DNA of 64,000 bases, taken from Tipula vernalis (taxonomy: Eukaryota > Arthropoda > Insecta > Diptera > Tipulidae). The position numbers were made by a program, and so were the translations under genes. The DNA lies in the NCBI GenBank assembly GCA_958295665.1, contig OY282560.1, positions 305,393,236 through 305,457,235 on the forward strand, read 5' to 3'. This document shows, in pieces, positions 23,236 to 33,458 of the stretch (within the stretch, counting starts at the first letter, position 1; every line of letters begins with the position of its first letter). The notes beneath the pieces were generated by a model. The model saw nothing but the letters and a program-made list of their open reading frames with translations. It searched no databases and was not told where the DNA came from.

Positions 23236-23667
23236 TGTTACGTTTGTGCCTAGTCAATCCAGGTTCGAATCACTGGATTGTGAATAATACAAAATCAATT
23301 TAATTTATCACCAACGAATTTATTTATGTCCCAAAAATTATTACAACACAGTTTATTAATAAAAATTCACAAAATCACTTTATATAAATTATGCTCAAAT
23401 TTTACTGTACACTTATAATTTTTGTTTCGCACAAAACCCTTTTTTAACCTTTACTCTATCGCTTTCCAAATACTAATAATCCAATTCGACTTCGTTCGCC
23501 TTTTTATATACACAAACCAAACTTCTAGAAAGTTTTTGACTTTTTTTGTTAGAATACTCTAGAAAAATTTAGACTAGTTTTATCATGGAAAATTCCATTT
23601 TAGTACAGTTTAACATTGAGCTATTAATTTTAACTTATTCTATTACACGCTAGATGTCACCGCCACA
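23236..23667 (-). repeat. Solo LTR (minus), TTAT target duplication
   Basis: A 432-bp LTR reading TGTGGCGGTGACATC... to ...GCACAAACGTAACA on the minus strand. It is flanked by TTAT at 23232-23235 and 23668-23671. On the minus strand a TATA box (TATATAAAAAGG) lies at 23499-23510. Near its 3' end a CAATCCAG...CTGGATTG inverted repeat (23255-23281) would form a hairpin. The uninterrupted repeat at 90-720 shows the empty site. Confidence 0.8.
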
Positions 23668-23730
23668 TTATTTTAATTCGTCAGAGGCAACTTTGATGTA
23701 TTTTTCAAAATGAAAGTTTGAAAAATATAT

Positions 23731-24212
23731 TGTGACGGTGACACCTAGTGTGTGATAGAGCAAGTTAAATTAATAGCTCAATGTTTTACTGTACTAAATG
23801 GAATTTTCCATGATAAAATTGTTCTAAATGTTTCTACACTATTAGTACTGGAAAAGCCATGAACATTCGAGAAGTTTGGTTTGTGTATATAAAAAGGCGA
23901 ACAAAATCGAATTGGATTATTAGTATCTGGAACGCGATAGAGTAAACTTGTAAGATTATTAGATAGTATTTGAAAAGCGACAGTGTGAAGATTAAAAAAT
24001 AATTAAAAAGTGATTTAAAGAGTGTTGTAGTGCGAAATAAAAATTATAAGTGTACAGTAAAATTTAGTGAAAATTATTTAAAGTGATTTTGTGAATTATC
24101 GTTAGTAAATAGTGTTGTTATAATTTTTGTGTGACATAAATAAATTCGTTGGGGAAAAATTGAATTGATTTTGTTTTATTCACGATCCAGTGATACGAAC
24201 CTTGACCCTTTA
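23731..24212 (+). repeat. Solo LTR (plus), same family
   Basis: Starts TGTGACGGTGACACC and carries a TATA box TATATAAAAAGG at 23886-23897. It ends near GATACGAACCTTGACC; the usual last ~20 bases of the family are missing. ATAT precedes it (23727-23730), and ATAT is seen again at 24213-24216. It lies head to head with the solo LTR at 23236-23667, 63 bp away. Confidence 0.75.
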
Positions 24213-24239
24213 ATATTTCAGCAATTAATAATTAAAAGA

Positions 24240-26330
24240 GGGATCATTTTACCGTATTGTAAGCATTTGGTACAACAAGTGGACGAACTATGTGCGGAAG
24301 TCATAACTCTCAACATGATTGTATCTCAAAAAATGACCATTTTCCTTTTGTAGAATTTTATTTAGTTACTGACTTATTCAACAACAAACAAATCATTCAT
24401 TTAATTATGGCCCAACCTGCAGTAGACATTTTGAATTACGAAAATTTTGTGAATTTTACGATGAGTTAAACAATTGTAAAATCTTTAGCTAGAAAATGTT
24501 ACGGTTTTCAACTCATAATTTTCCAAAATACACAACTAAGCCGAATATTTAATTTTAGTATATTTGGCAGCCAACTAAATAACTTCAAATCTTTTAGTTT
24601 GCAATTGCCACTTAAATACAAACATTAATAAAGCTAATCAAAAGTTATGAACTTAAGAGCTGGTTAAAACAATGTGATAATAACAATCGTGTCTGGACAA
24701 AGATGATGATGATTGTAAAAATTGGTAGAAAATTGGAATAAACGACCAAAACGTTTTTTCTATTTCCATAAACAAGTTGTAAAAGGACATTCTATTCTCA
24801 TTGAAGATAAAATCGAATCATATTATCGAAAAAACAATTATTCGATAATAGAATTTAATGTAAAGGGAGCGAAAGTGGTGCAGAATTGTAATTGGTTTAC
24901 ACCAAAAACCTGCTAAATCTTCAAATTTTCAGACACCAAACAATATTTGGGTGTACAGTTAAAATATATTTTTTTTTTTGTAACATTTCAATTTTTCTGC
25001 CGTAACCAGATAAATCCGTGTTCTTCTTATCCCAATTTTTTTTTTTATACCTATTTTGTATTCAGCTGCAAACCAAACAAAACACCGTAGATTTCCTACA
25101 GAATTTATATAACTAAAATCTGGATCTAATGAGTGACTACCTGCTGGGAAATTCGTATTTTTTTTTTGCACCAATTTGGGAGCAAGAAAAACGGAAAATG
25201 ATTTTCCTCTTTTTTCTTTTTTGTGTTTATTTAAATGGATAAATATTAAGACGTAAAGATGTACATACAGTTGAGAGACAGATAAATTGATAAGAAACAT
25301 TGAATGAATGAAAAATCTGATTTGATATAAATTTAGAAACGAAACATTTTTTTTTTGTCTTGATGCTTTTGAAAGATGGTTTTGTTGTGTGCGCCTTAGT
25401 TGTGGCAAAAGGTGAAAAAAATCAAAATGGATTTCTCTCCCTCATTTTAATTTTTTCTTTTTTTTAGATCTTGCCTATATGTACTGTACATAATATGTAT
25501 GTATATTTAGATTTAATTTTAAAATTTTTGGTTCTAAGAAAAAATTAATTAGTATTCATCACAACAGAACTAGTTTAGTTTAATGTTTTTTATTTATGTA
25601 TATTAGGAAAAATTAAATCTAAGTCTAATCGTAAGGATATTATAAAATTAGTCACACTCCTATTTAGAAATCATAATATGGAAATATTATGTAAGGCTTA
25701 ATGTTTTTAATTAAAAATGTCCTGTGATTTGGTAAATGAATTTGTTCTGTGCATGCATGGATTGATTCGACTTAAAATAGTTGTGCAAGATTTGTGTTTG
25801 GATTAGATGATAGTGAAAGGATTTTTTTTTTTCGAATAGGTTCGTGGTTGAAATGTGTACAAGTAATCTCATTAGCTTCAGTAATATTTCGTGATTCTTT
25901 TATATGTTTGAGGTATATTGCTACTGACAAAAGGTTGTGAACAAAAATAAATGATGTTTTATATCCAAAGCGAGTCAATTGTGAAGTAGTGCATTGCAGT
26001 GAGTTCAATGAGTGCAGTAAGTGCAATTTATTATACGGTACCATATAAAAGTGCTGTGAGTTGATTCGCCTTGTTTGTATCTGTTGTAGTTGAAAGAGTT
26101 ATTAATAGAGGTAATTTATGATCTTGGTTATTTCAAATTTTAGATGCAAACATGTACCTATACCTAGACTTCAAAAGTTTTAAATTACTCATAAAATTAA
26201 TTATGTTTATGGTTAGCATTCTTTTCAATCGAATTCAGGTATTTGAAGAACTACTTTGAATTATTTTCTACATTTAAGCCTTTTTTTGCCAAAGGACTAA
26301 TCCCTTCAATCAATCAATCTTTCTCCTCCC
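24240..26330. other. Intergenic, no gene recognised
   Basis: AT-rich with many T-runs. Short frames at 24722-24916 (+), 24959-25408 (-) and 25772-26044 (-) matched no family I know. The 3' end of the neighbouring minus-strand Helitron should lie near the right edge, but I could not place its terminal hairpin. Confidence 0.5.
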
Positions 26331-26334
26331 TTGT

Positions 26335-27225
26335 GCTTCCTAGGTAATTTAGCTCTTGTGCAGTCTAATTCTTCGATTTTTAAACCATCTAAGGATTTTA
26401 CTCGACTTAGTACTGCATATGGTTGTCCAGCTGCGAATATCTTCGATCCCATATACACTACTGCATAATCTACTGTACTGCGATTGGAAGCGTTCTACGT
26501 TTTGCAGTTTCATAACTCAATTTGGCTGGGAATTGCATAGAGATCACGAGCATAGAGTGGCCAAATAATTTCATTTACGAAGAACATTATTGACTAAGCC
26601 TTTCGATATTAGATCGCAGCTATACTTTTGCTCCTATGAATGATTCCAACTCTTTAGGTAGACCTCTGGTTGATATCAGCTGGTATTACGTTACTTAGAT
26701 TCAGATTATCTGTATTTTGTGTTGCATCTACAATCTGATCTTGCGCTTGTATCTTGTACTTTTTCGTGCCCTTAATTCGTCTCATAGTCACTTTCAATTC
26801 TACCTTTATTGTAATCTCTCCGGTTGTGCCAACATTTGATTGCCTTCGACCTTGTGGCAGTTGCGTGAAATCACCGAAGAGTACAACATTAATGCCAATG
26901 AATAACTCATCACAATTCTTCAATTATTTCAGGCGTCAGTCGATCATATATAACATCTCATAAGGGAGTATTGCTATCTCGTCGATGAACAGGAATTCTA
27001 TATCTTTCCATTGCAAACGCATGATTCTAAGGAAGTTACCAGTTAATAATAACATCTGTGTTATATTTGTCCATCTTTCTGTGCAATGTCGAACCATTTC
27101 ACAGCTTGTTTCGTATATAATCTGTTGATTTGGTTCTTTAACATGGTCAGTGTGAAAGACTTTCCAGTTCCTGCTTTTCCAGTTATGAAGAGCTTCAAGC
27201 GATGGTACCGCCTTGCATTTGTTCC
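26335..27225 (-). pseudogene. Helitron PIF1-like helicase domain
   Basis: The Walker A motif GKAGTGKSFTL lies near 27185-27153. It is followed by FLFIDEI and a LPYEMLYMID segment near 26985-26945, the INVVLFGDFTQLP box at the start of the 26923-26654 frame (residues 11-23), and the C-terminal AVVYMGSKIFAAGQPYAVLS and RVKSLDGLKIEELD motifs near 26475-26365. Several frame changes and stops break the chain. The closeness to PIF1/Helitron helicases is clear from motif order. Confidence 0.75.
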
Positions 27226-27990
27226 TTAATACGAAGCTTTAAGTTGTCGGTGAAATCGTTCGACCATACCATTTGCCTGCGGATGATAGGCCGTGGTACG
27301 AATTCTATGAGCGCCTAGTAAACGCGTGAGCTCAGAGAAAAGTTTAGACTCAAACGGACTGCCTTGATCTGTAGTAATTTCCAGAGGTATCCCAAATCTT
27401 GAAACATATTGCTCGACAAAGGTCTTAGCAATAGTGGCAGCGGTGCTATTTTGAATGGGGTATGCCTCAGGCCAACGAGTAAAGCGATCGACAATAGTTA
27501 GAACATACAAAAAACCGTCGGATGGTGGCAATGAACCCATTATATCCATATGTATGTGCTCGAATCGTCCAGAAGGCAGTTTGAAATGTCCCGGTTCGGA
27601 CTTTGTGTGTTGTTTAACTTTGCACTTCTGGCAAACGATAAAAGATTTCACCCAGTGTGTAATGTCAGTATTCATGTTTGGCCAAAAATACCTACTTGTG
27701 ATTAACTTTCGTGATGCGCGAATACCTGGATGTGATAGAATGCATGGCATCGAAAACTGCACGTCCATAAGATGCCGGAACAAAAGGACGATTCACACCT
27801 GCTGATGTTTCACAAAATATTTTAAATTCGGGCAGGATGGTGAGTTCCAACTTGAATTTGGAATTCGGTGGGCGCGGTGGATTGTTTATCAACCCCAGTA
27901 TTTCTTCATTAGACTGTTGTGTCTGAGCCAGATTTTTAGATCTAGGTTGACAGAGTCTATTGTTGTAACGTGATCGCTAGTCCGTGACAA
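27226..27990 (-). pseudogene. Gypsy #2 integrase (C-terminus missing)
   Basis: Shows the zinc region (HPGIRASRKLI, then CQKCKVKQHT), catalytic core boxes HIHMDIMGSLPPSDG, TDQGSPFES and YHPQANGMVERFH, so D, D and E are present. A shift near 27700-27780 separates the first part of the zinc domain. Translation ends at the FHRQLKA box, where the element is cut off. About 27950-28090 encodes only the end of RNase H (RQTRHLDYIAHFTTDI and NVVADTLSR). Confidence 0.75.
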
Positions 27991-28084
27991 TGTGTCAGCG
28001 ACCACGTTTTGCTTACCTGCTATATAATGAATGTCCGTCGTAAAGTGAGCGATATAGTCAAGATGTCGAGTCTGCCGTGGACTC

Positions 28085-28917
28085 TTCTCACCCTAAAATG
28101 CATTTTCAAATTTGGATATTCACTCCAAATTCGACCAGGTATTCAAATAGTTGTTTGAGGTGCAATTTGTGCTCTTCCTCAGATTTGCTTGCCACTAGTA
28201 TATCGTCAATATAGACGAATATAAAATCTAAACCTTTGACCACTTCGTTAATGAAGCCCTGGAAAGTTTACGCAGCGTTTCGAAGACCAAAGGGCATCCT
28301 GGTAAATTCGAACAACCCAAACGGGGTAGTTATTGCCGTTTTAGGCACGTCTTCGGGCGCAATTGGAATGAGATGATAAGCCCTAACTAAATCAATTTTT
28401 GAAAAAACATTGCATCCATGTAGGTGCATTGAAAAATTCTGAATATGGGGAATCGGGTATCGATCTGGGGTAATTACGGCATTAAGTCAACGATAATCAC
28501 TACATGGGCGCCAATCAGGGCTGTCCTTCTTCTTTACCATATGGAGAGGAGATGAACACGCAGAAGATGACGGTCGGCATATGCCTAGTTGGACGCGGTA
28601 AGCGCGGTTTTATGTTTAGCCGGATCCAGCTTGCGTGGTTTCGAACAAGGAAGTCGACCTTCAGTGTATATATAGTGAACCACGTTGTGGTTTGCTGGAC
28701 TGGCGTAGTCTGGAGTTTCGATAAGAGAAGGAAACATCTTTAGCAATGAATCGTAACCAATTTTGGCAGAGGGATGGTTTGGTGTAGGCGTTTCGACTTT
28801 TGCTGTCATTGCATTTACAGCAAGACTTGTCCTGGGATCCAAGGGACGTTTTCCTCGGAGATCGACGAGAAGACCAAATTTTGTCAGGAAGTCAGCACCG
28901 ATAATCGGCTTGTCCAC
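28085..28917 (-). pseudogene. Gypsy #2 reverse transcriptase with internal deletion
   Basis: The 28917-28585 frame covers the protease-RT linker (DKPIIGADFLTKFGLLVDLR, RPLDPRTSLAV). Stop-containing RT follows, with a WRPC.DYR box near 28510, [20 protein letters not shown] near 28360-28300, and the catalytic FVYIDDILVAS near 28220-28190. Near 28095 the sequence jumps from just after the RT palm to the last part of RNase H, so the connection and the catalytic RNase H residues are gone. Confidence 0.75.
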
Positions 28918-28953
28918 TGACGCTATTGTGAATACATGGGAAAATTTCCGCCG

Positions 28954-29304
28954 TTAGCCAATGTTAACGTTCAAAAGTTTTGTCCCGTAGGTTTGTATTA
29001 CTGAACCATTAGCGGCAGAAGGGACCAGATAAGGATCTATTTTTAACGCACTTTGAGGAAACCGTTTAACGGGAAGGATCGAGATATCAGCACCGGTATC
29101 TACGAGAAAATGAAGTTCATTTTCTGCGTCTTTAAGAAATAAGCGGCGATTAAGTTGTATCCGATTACTAGCTGCACTGTCAATCGAATTTATTCTTTTT
29201 TTGGTTAATATCTGTGGCTTCCGGTTTTTTGCTGTGGAAGGTGCATGGTTTGTAACATTTTCGTGCAGCACTTCCGAATTTATTGTGAAAGTAGCAGACC
29301 CCAT
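28954..29304 (-). pseudogene. Gypsy #2 protease
   Basis: An aspartic protease that would process the Gag-Pol polyprotein. The active-site box FLVDTGADISILP is clear (near residues 65-77 of the 29304-28954 frame), followed by VIQTYGTKLLNVNIG. The frame overlaps the end of the gag frame at 29180-29304, as expected for a frameshifted Gag-Pol junction. Confidence 0.75.
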
Positions 29305-29776
29305 TACCGTTGAAACGGTGTCTGCTGCGGCTTCTTGGTCTTCTGTATGGACTATTTGGACGATAGCCCGAAGCTGGTGAGCGGCTGCGATCCGAACTTA
29401 CCTGTGACAACATCGACTCGACACTAATGAGTCGTTCACCAAGTTGCTTAATACTTGCTACAACCTGTGCTAATTCTGTACCGCGGGAAGTTGAAGGTTC
29501 TGTGTGAGAAATCGTCGACACACTGGTTGTGGTGATTTCGTATATCTTATCTGCTACCGGTAACATATCATCTATTTGCTTATCTCCCATTGCAGTAAGT
29601 GCAACGTAGATAACCTGCGGAAATTTACGAAGCCACAATGTCTGTACCAATTTATTATCGAATGCTTCACCCGCAAGAGTTTTCATTGAGTAGTACACCT
29701 CACTGGGTTTCCGATCACCCAATTCCGCTCTTTCTAGTAAATTTTCGAGGAGTCGTTCCGTAGAAAGAGCGTGCAT
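29180..29776 (-). pseudogene. Gypsy #2 gag with CHCC zinc motif
   Basis: The 198-residue frame holds the capsid segment LGDRKPSEVYYSMKTLAG (residues 19-36), LWLRKFPQVIYVAL (47-60), an Arg/Ser-rich region (129-154) and a CHCC motif C161-H164-C174-C178 in CYFHNKFGSAARKCYKPC. CHCC in place of CCHC is the known signature of the CsRn1 clade. The N-terminal half of gag is missing: Helitron-like sequence is met by about 29865. Confidence 0.8.
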
Positions 29777-29864
29777 TTTCCAAACACAATGATTTTGCGC
29801 GCGTATTTTATATCATGTAGTCGGAAAGTATTACGCAATTATGTAAAGCGACCGCTACAAGCTT

Positions 29865-30960
29865 GGTTGAATACATTCTCAAGTTGCTTGTAGCGTTTTC
29901 TGTGCAACTCCATGTGTGCATTAACTTTTGTCTCAGATGTTGTTCGCGTGCCCTAAACGTTTCTCTAGCTGTATCATTCTCCTCAATAATTCAAATTCAT
30001 TACGGTGTGGCATGTATTGGAGGAGTAAGCTGTAGTAGAAGTTCTCCTGATGCTCTTCTTCATCTGGAAACTGGTATATGTTTTCTTCGATGCCATCTTG
30101 TTGCTTCGCTTAGTAAAGTTCGAATAGCATAGCGAACTCTGTCAGACTCATGTTAGTCAAGTCATATTCGGGACGTTCAATTAGACGATTTTCATAACGC
30201 TCGAAGATGTTCGATCAGTAGCCCCCTAGCTCTGCCTAGTTCATTGAACTTGATCATCCGGTATCTCGGTTCAAGTTTTCTAGTGTTAAGGAATACGCCT
30301 TTTCTTGAATTGTCTCTCATATTGAGATGCATGCTAACACTTGTCGTTGGTTCATAATTTTCATATAGATTTTGAGGAGCTTCCGTGAGACATTCCTTTC
30401 CTCTCTTAGTATTTGCCGAATTGCTTGAACAATGCCTGAGTCAAATTCAGTCGGTTCAGACTTGGACATATATTTTGCCAAATATAGTCGGCGATAGCTT
30501 GCGCCCCATAATTTGAGCAATGTTGGATTGTATAGTTGTGTACCCAAATATCTTCCTTTTGCTGTTTCAGTAGGCATATTCTTCCCTCATTCTGTATGGA
30601 CTCGTCGGATGTATGGGTAATGATGCGAGTTCTTTCACACTCTCTTCGAGGGAAGCCGAATCCACATATGGAGGCCATGCGATTTTTTTGTACATGTTGG
30701 TGTGTGTCGATGTATTTGATTTCTTGTTACAAATTGATGCTAATCTGCAACACAGTCAATTCCTTCTTCTGTATCAAATGTGGAATGATGTTCAATTCAC
30801 ACAACCATATGAAGGTGTGGACTTCCTCGCATCTGGAATTCGATTCTCCACCAGTAATCTCTTACACGATCATGAATTTTGGTCGCCTCGTGATGGTATT
30901 AGTTATTGTCTGTGTGTTCGAATGCTCTTTTACGATTCATGCTCTTCATGCTCTTTTTAG
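29865..30960 (-). pseudogene. Helitron Rep domain
   Basis: Rep is the HUH nuclease that starts rolling-circle transposition. The minus strand shows DYWWRIEFQMRGSPHLHM (30858-30805), the two-histidine motif typical of Helitron Rep. After it come the CGFGFPRREC box near 30663, GRICLLKQQKEDIWV near 30590, YMSKSEPTEF near 30465 and RNVSRKLLKIYMKIMNQRQV near 30400-30340. The C-terminal RPEYDLTNMSLTEFA and EHQENFYYSLLLQYMPHRNE boxes lie near 30175-30010. Frame changes occur near 30540 and 30330. Confidence 0.8.
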
Positions 30961-31039
30961 TTTTTCATTATTTGGATTAGTTTGGATTCATTATTTTATA
31001 AGATGCACTTAGCACTTATACTAGAAAATTGGTGTTGTA

Positions 31040-32050
31040 TTGAAGCTTTTGTTCGTATTTTTGAGGAATTTTATCTGCAGCCCTACAGCGAGTAAAATAA
31101 ATGGCTTTAAATTTACTAATAGTCAATATAAGATTCCAATTTTTAAAATAATTTGATAAGATAATTAATTATTGTTTAAGCTTATTGATAATCGGCCCTG
31201 AAAAGGGGTTGCTTGTGAATATTGCAGCGTCATTGCCAAAAAGCGTAATTTTATTATCATTTGATTTGGGAATATTGTTCAGAAAAGAATTAAACAGAAG
31301 TGAACTGAGGATTCCAACTTGTGGCATTCAGCTCGTATATCATAAATATTCGAAGCACAATTGTTTATTTGTTTGTAAGAGCCTCTTAATCCGAATTGCT
31401 CATGCATTAAAATATTGTATTATTTTCTTCCAAGTGAATTTCCAGTCTAGTCTTAATGGCGTACTCCAACAGCTTCCCCAGAGTGCAAACAGACTAATGG
31501 GACGGTAACTTTGGGTAGACGTAGGATCTTTTCTAGGTTTGAGAATAGGTATAATTTTTGCCAGTTTCCACGATTTTGGAAAATATGTGGGGCGCAAGCA
31601 GTTCATGCATAGGAATCACAAAAATTGTCTTTCCATCTCAGGAAATTTTTTTGGTATCCTTCAGGAGTCGAATGGACTTTAATAAACTATTTATCTCATT
31701 TTCAGATATATCGTATTGGAAATTATTGGAAATTATTGCGGCAGAATTTATGGTGTTATTACTATTTTCTACACCTAATGAAGGAATTGAATCTCTTATT
31801 AGATGGGCTGAGTGAAAAGTTTTGCCTTTTCTTCATTTAGAAATAGCTTTTGTTCCTGACCGGCGAAAGATCTTTTCAGCAGTGGAATAGCGGGTTTCTT
31901 ATACTATCTAGATTTTTTGTGGGGTTCCAAAATTTTCTAGACTGTGGATTATTATTGATAGTAATATTTCATCTGATCAAACTGATCAATTATTCGCTCT
32001 TCTTGGTGTAGTTTGACTTTCGGGGTTGATTTCTCGAAATTGCGATTTGT
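31040..32050 (-). pseudogene. Jockey-like reverse transcriptase fragment
   Basis: The 31606-31400 frame reads FPKSWKLAKIIPILKP and SYRPISLF, the standard RT start of Jockey-type elements. Further along the minus strand a VPQVGILSSLLFN box lies near 31320-31280, and the catalytic FADD is FGND (near 31240-31225), so the active site is lost. The upstream part, 31610-32050, fits the linker before RT. Interrupted by stops; no poly(A) tail or target duplication seen. Confidence 0.65.
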
Positions 32051-32840
32051 GAATTTGTCTAGATTTCCAGGTATAAATAGCGTTGTGAAGCTTAACATCA
32101 AGATTATTCTAGGTTTTGCGAAGCCTGTATGATTTTTTTTTTAGATTATCCCAAATTATTAGTGATTTGTTTATTTTTCAAGATTATTCTATAATTTTAT
32201 GTTTATCCGAGTTTTCTGGAACTTTAAAAATATTTGTGAATATCGAGATTATTCTAGAATTCTATACTCAAACAGACGTGTTTTTCGAGTTTACTCGTGT
32301 TTCTCGATATTGCTCAGAATTTGCAAGATGTTTAGGTAAATCGATTTATCATTCCTAGATTTAGATGACACTGTTTTTAGAATATTTGCGATTTTTCGAA
32401 ACTGCATTTGGTTACTTGGTTTCGAGGTTATCCGATATTTTTGAGATACTTGTTGAAGATGAATCTGATACTCGTACGATACAAGCGATGTAGATAGGCA
32501 ACAGTCCATTTTCTTCTGGCCAATATCGATGATAATCCTTTAATATATTTAGCTCTAATTTAGAATTTGTTTAGCTTTCTTTGAATAAATGACAGACTTT
32601 TTAAACTGGGCTCATCAAGTCTGAAGTTAATCGATTCTAGTAATCTCTTTCGAATTCCTTTATGTAGGCAGTTTTAGCAAAATATTGGATATTAATGTAA
32701 TGATTTGGTAGATATTCATTATATAGAAAAACCAAGAATAGTAGTGATACGAATAATTTGAAAAAATCCGTCTGATTGTAAACTGTTGGGAATTTCTACG
32801 TTTCTAATCTTCAATGATCTCAAGAAATCTCGAATATCTT
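32051..32840. other. Intergenic, no gene recognised
   Basis: AT-rich. Short motifs of the type 'CGAGATTATTCTAGA' recur at 32103, 32181 and 32238 with spacing of roughly 60-80 bp, which may be a decayed tandem repeat. Confidence 0.45.
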
Positions 32841-32844
32841 CATG

Positions 32845-33044
32845 CTAGTTTATGGATAGAACTTCCATATGATGAATTATTACACAGGCATATAAAAAAA
32901 AAAAAAATTCTGAATTCGAGGTCTGACATGTCAATTCTTTTGTATTTTGATGCGCTGAATACGAATCCGATATCCGTATATCTCCATCACAAAGGATTCC
33001 GTAGTTCAAATTCACTTGTGACGATCCAAAAGGATTCCGTATTC
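32845..33044. repeat. Dispersed repeat copy lacking the MITE
   Basis: In the opposite orientation this matches the flanks of the MITE at 40834-41326: ATGGATAGAACTTCCATA at 32852-32869 corresponds to 41335 and beyond, and the GAGGTCTGACATGTCA...GATGC box at 32928-32954 corresponds to 40760-40795. A 37-bp tandem duplication (GGATTCCGTA... at 32995 and again at 33032) ends this copy; the second unit is split by the gypsy LTR at 33045. Confidence 0.7.
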
Positions 33045-33458
33045 TGTTGTGATGCACAAAATTCAATGTAGTTTGTGCAACTCTGAGATGGTAATTTTGT
33101 TGTAGGTCATAGATGTATCTAAATATTTTCATATACCGTTGTAATTATTGTTAGTAATTCGTTATATACAACATGTTTATATATACAAATTGAATTCATT
33201 ATATACAATACGATATACAACAACTAAAAGAAGAAGGGAAAAAGTATTGCAGCATTCAGTCGAGTTAACAAAGTTCAGCTGAAAACATTATCTAAAATTA
33301 TATAATTATTTAACCTTAAATTAAAACTATTATGTATACCTTAAATTAACCTTATAGTAAATTGAGAAATTCTAAAAAATAAAAGTTAACTTAAAAGAAA
33401 ACAAGTTCTAAGTACTATTATTCGAAGTGAATGTATGTGAAGCGTATGGTGCACAACA
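33045..33458 (+). repeat. 5' LTR, 414 bp
   Basis: Begins TGTTGTGATGCAC and ends GGTGCACAACA, giving inverted ends TGTTGTG/CACAACA. Carries a 4-bp insertion (GTAT) relative to the 3' LTR. The sequence following it, TTTTATGGTGACAGCGG (33459-33475), is where the primer-binding site should be; I could not assign the tRNA. Confidence 0.93.

Larger units (their letters stand above)
22800..24240. repeat. Dispersed repeat, copy B, carrying two solo LTRs
   Basis: Homologous to 90-720. Similarity runs from about 22820 to 23235, resumes in the 60 bp between the two LTRs (CGTCAGAGGCAACTTTGATG at 23679-23698, against CGTCAGAGCCAACTTTGATG at 606-625), and appears again just after the second LTR (TTTCAGCAATTAATA near 24216-24230). 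The two insertions are therefore younger than the repeat. Confidence 0.7.
27226..29855 (-). mobile_element. CsRn1-type Ty3/Gypsy retrotransposon #2, both ends missing
   Basis: Contains the later part of gag, protease, RT and integrase, but no LTR on either side. Gag begins mid-domain near 29776, and integrase stops right after the FHRQLKA box at 27226, where Helitron helicase sequence begins. RNase H is almost wholly deleted. Either a full gypsy inserted and later lost both termini, or a gypsy fragment was captured by the Helitron. Confidence 0.7.
26335..30980 (-). mobile_element. Helitron with an embedded gypsy fragment
   Basis: Minus-strand remnants of the RepHel protein appear in the expected order: Rep at about 30960-29865 and helicase at 27225-26335. 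Between them, about 2.6 kb of CsRn1-type gypsy sequence lies in the same orientation. Helitrons move by rolling-circle replication using Rep and a PIF1-like helicase. The 5' TC end and the 3' hairpin-CTRR end could not be located, so the outer limits are those of recognisable protein. Confidence 0.75.

Noticed and set aside
24959..25408. 149-residue minus-strand frame as a possible gene
   Set aside because: Low-complexity Lys/Phe/Ile-rich sequence with no motif; spans T-runs that simply translate as Lys.
30536..31012. 158-residue plus-strand frame
   Set aside because: It is antisense to the Helitron Rep domain, whose minus-strand motifs explain the openness.
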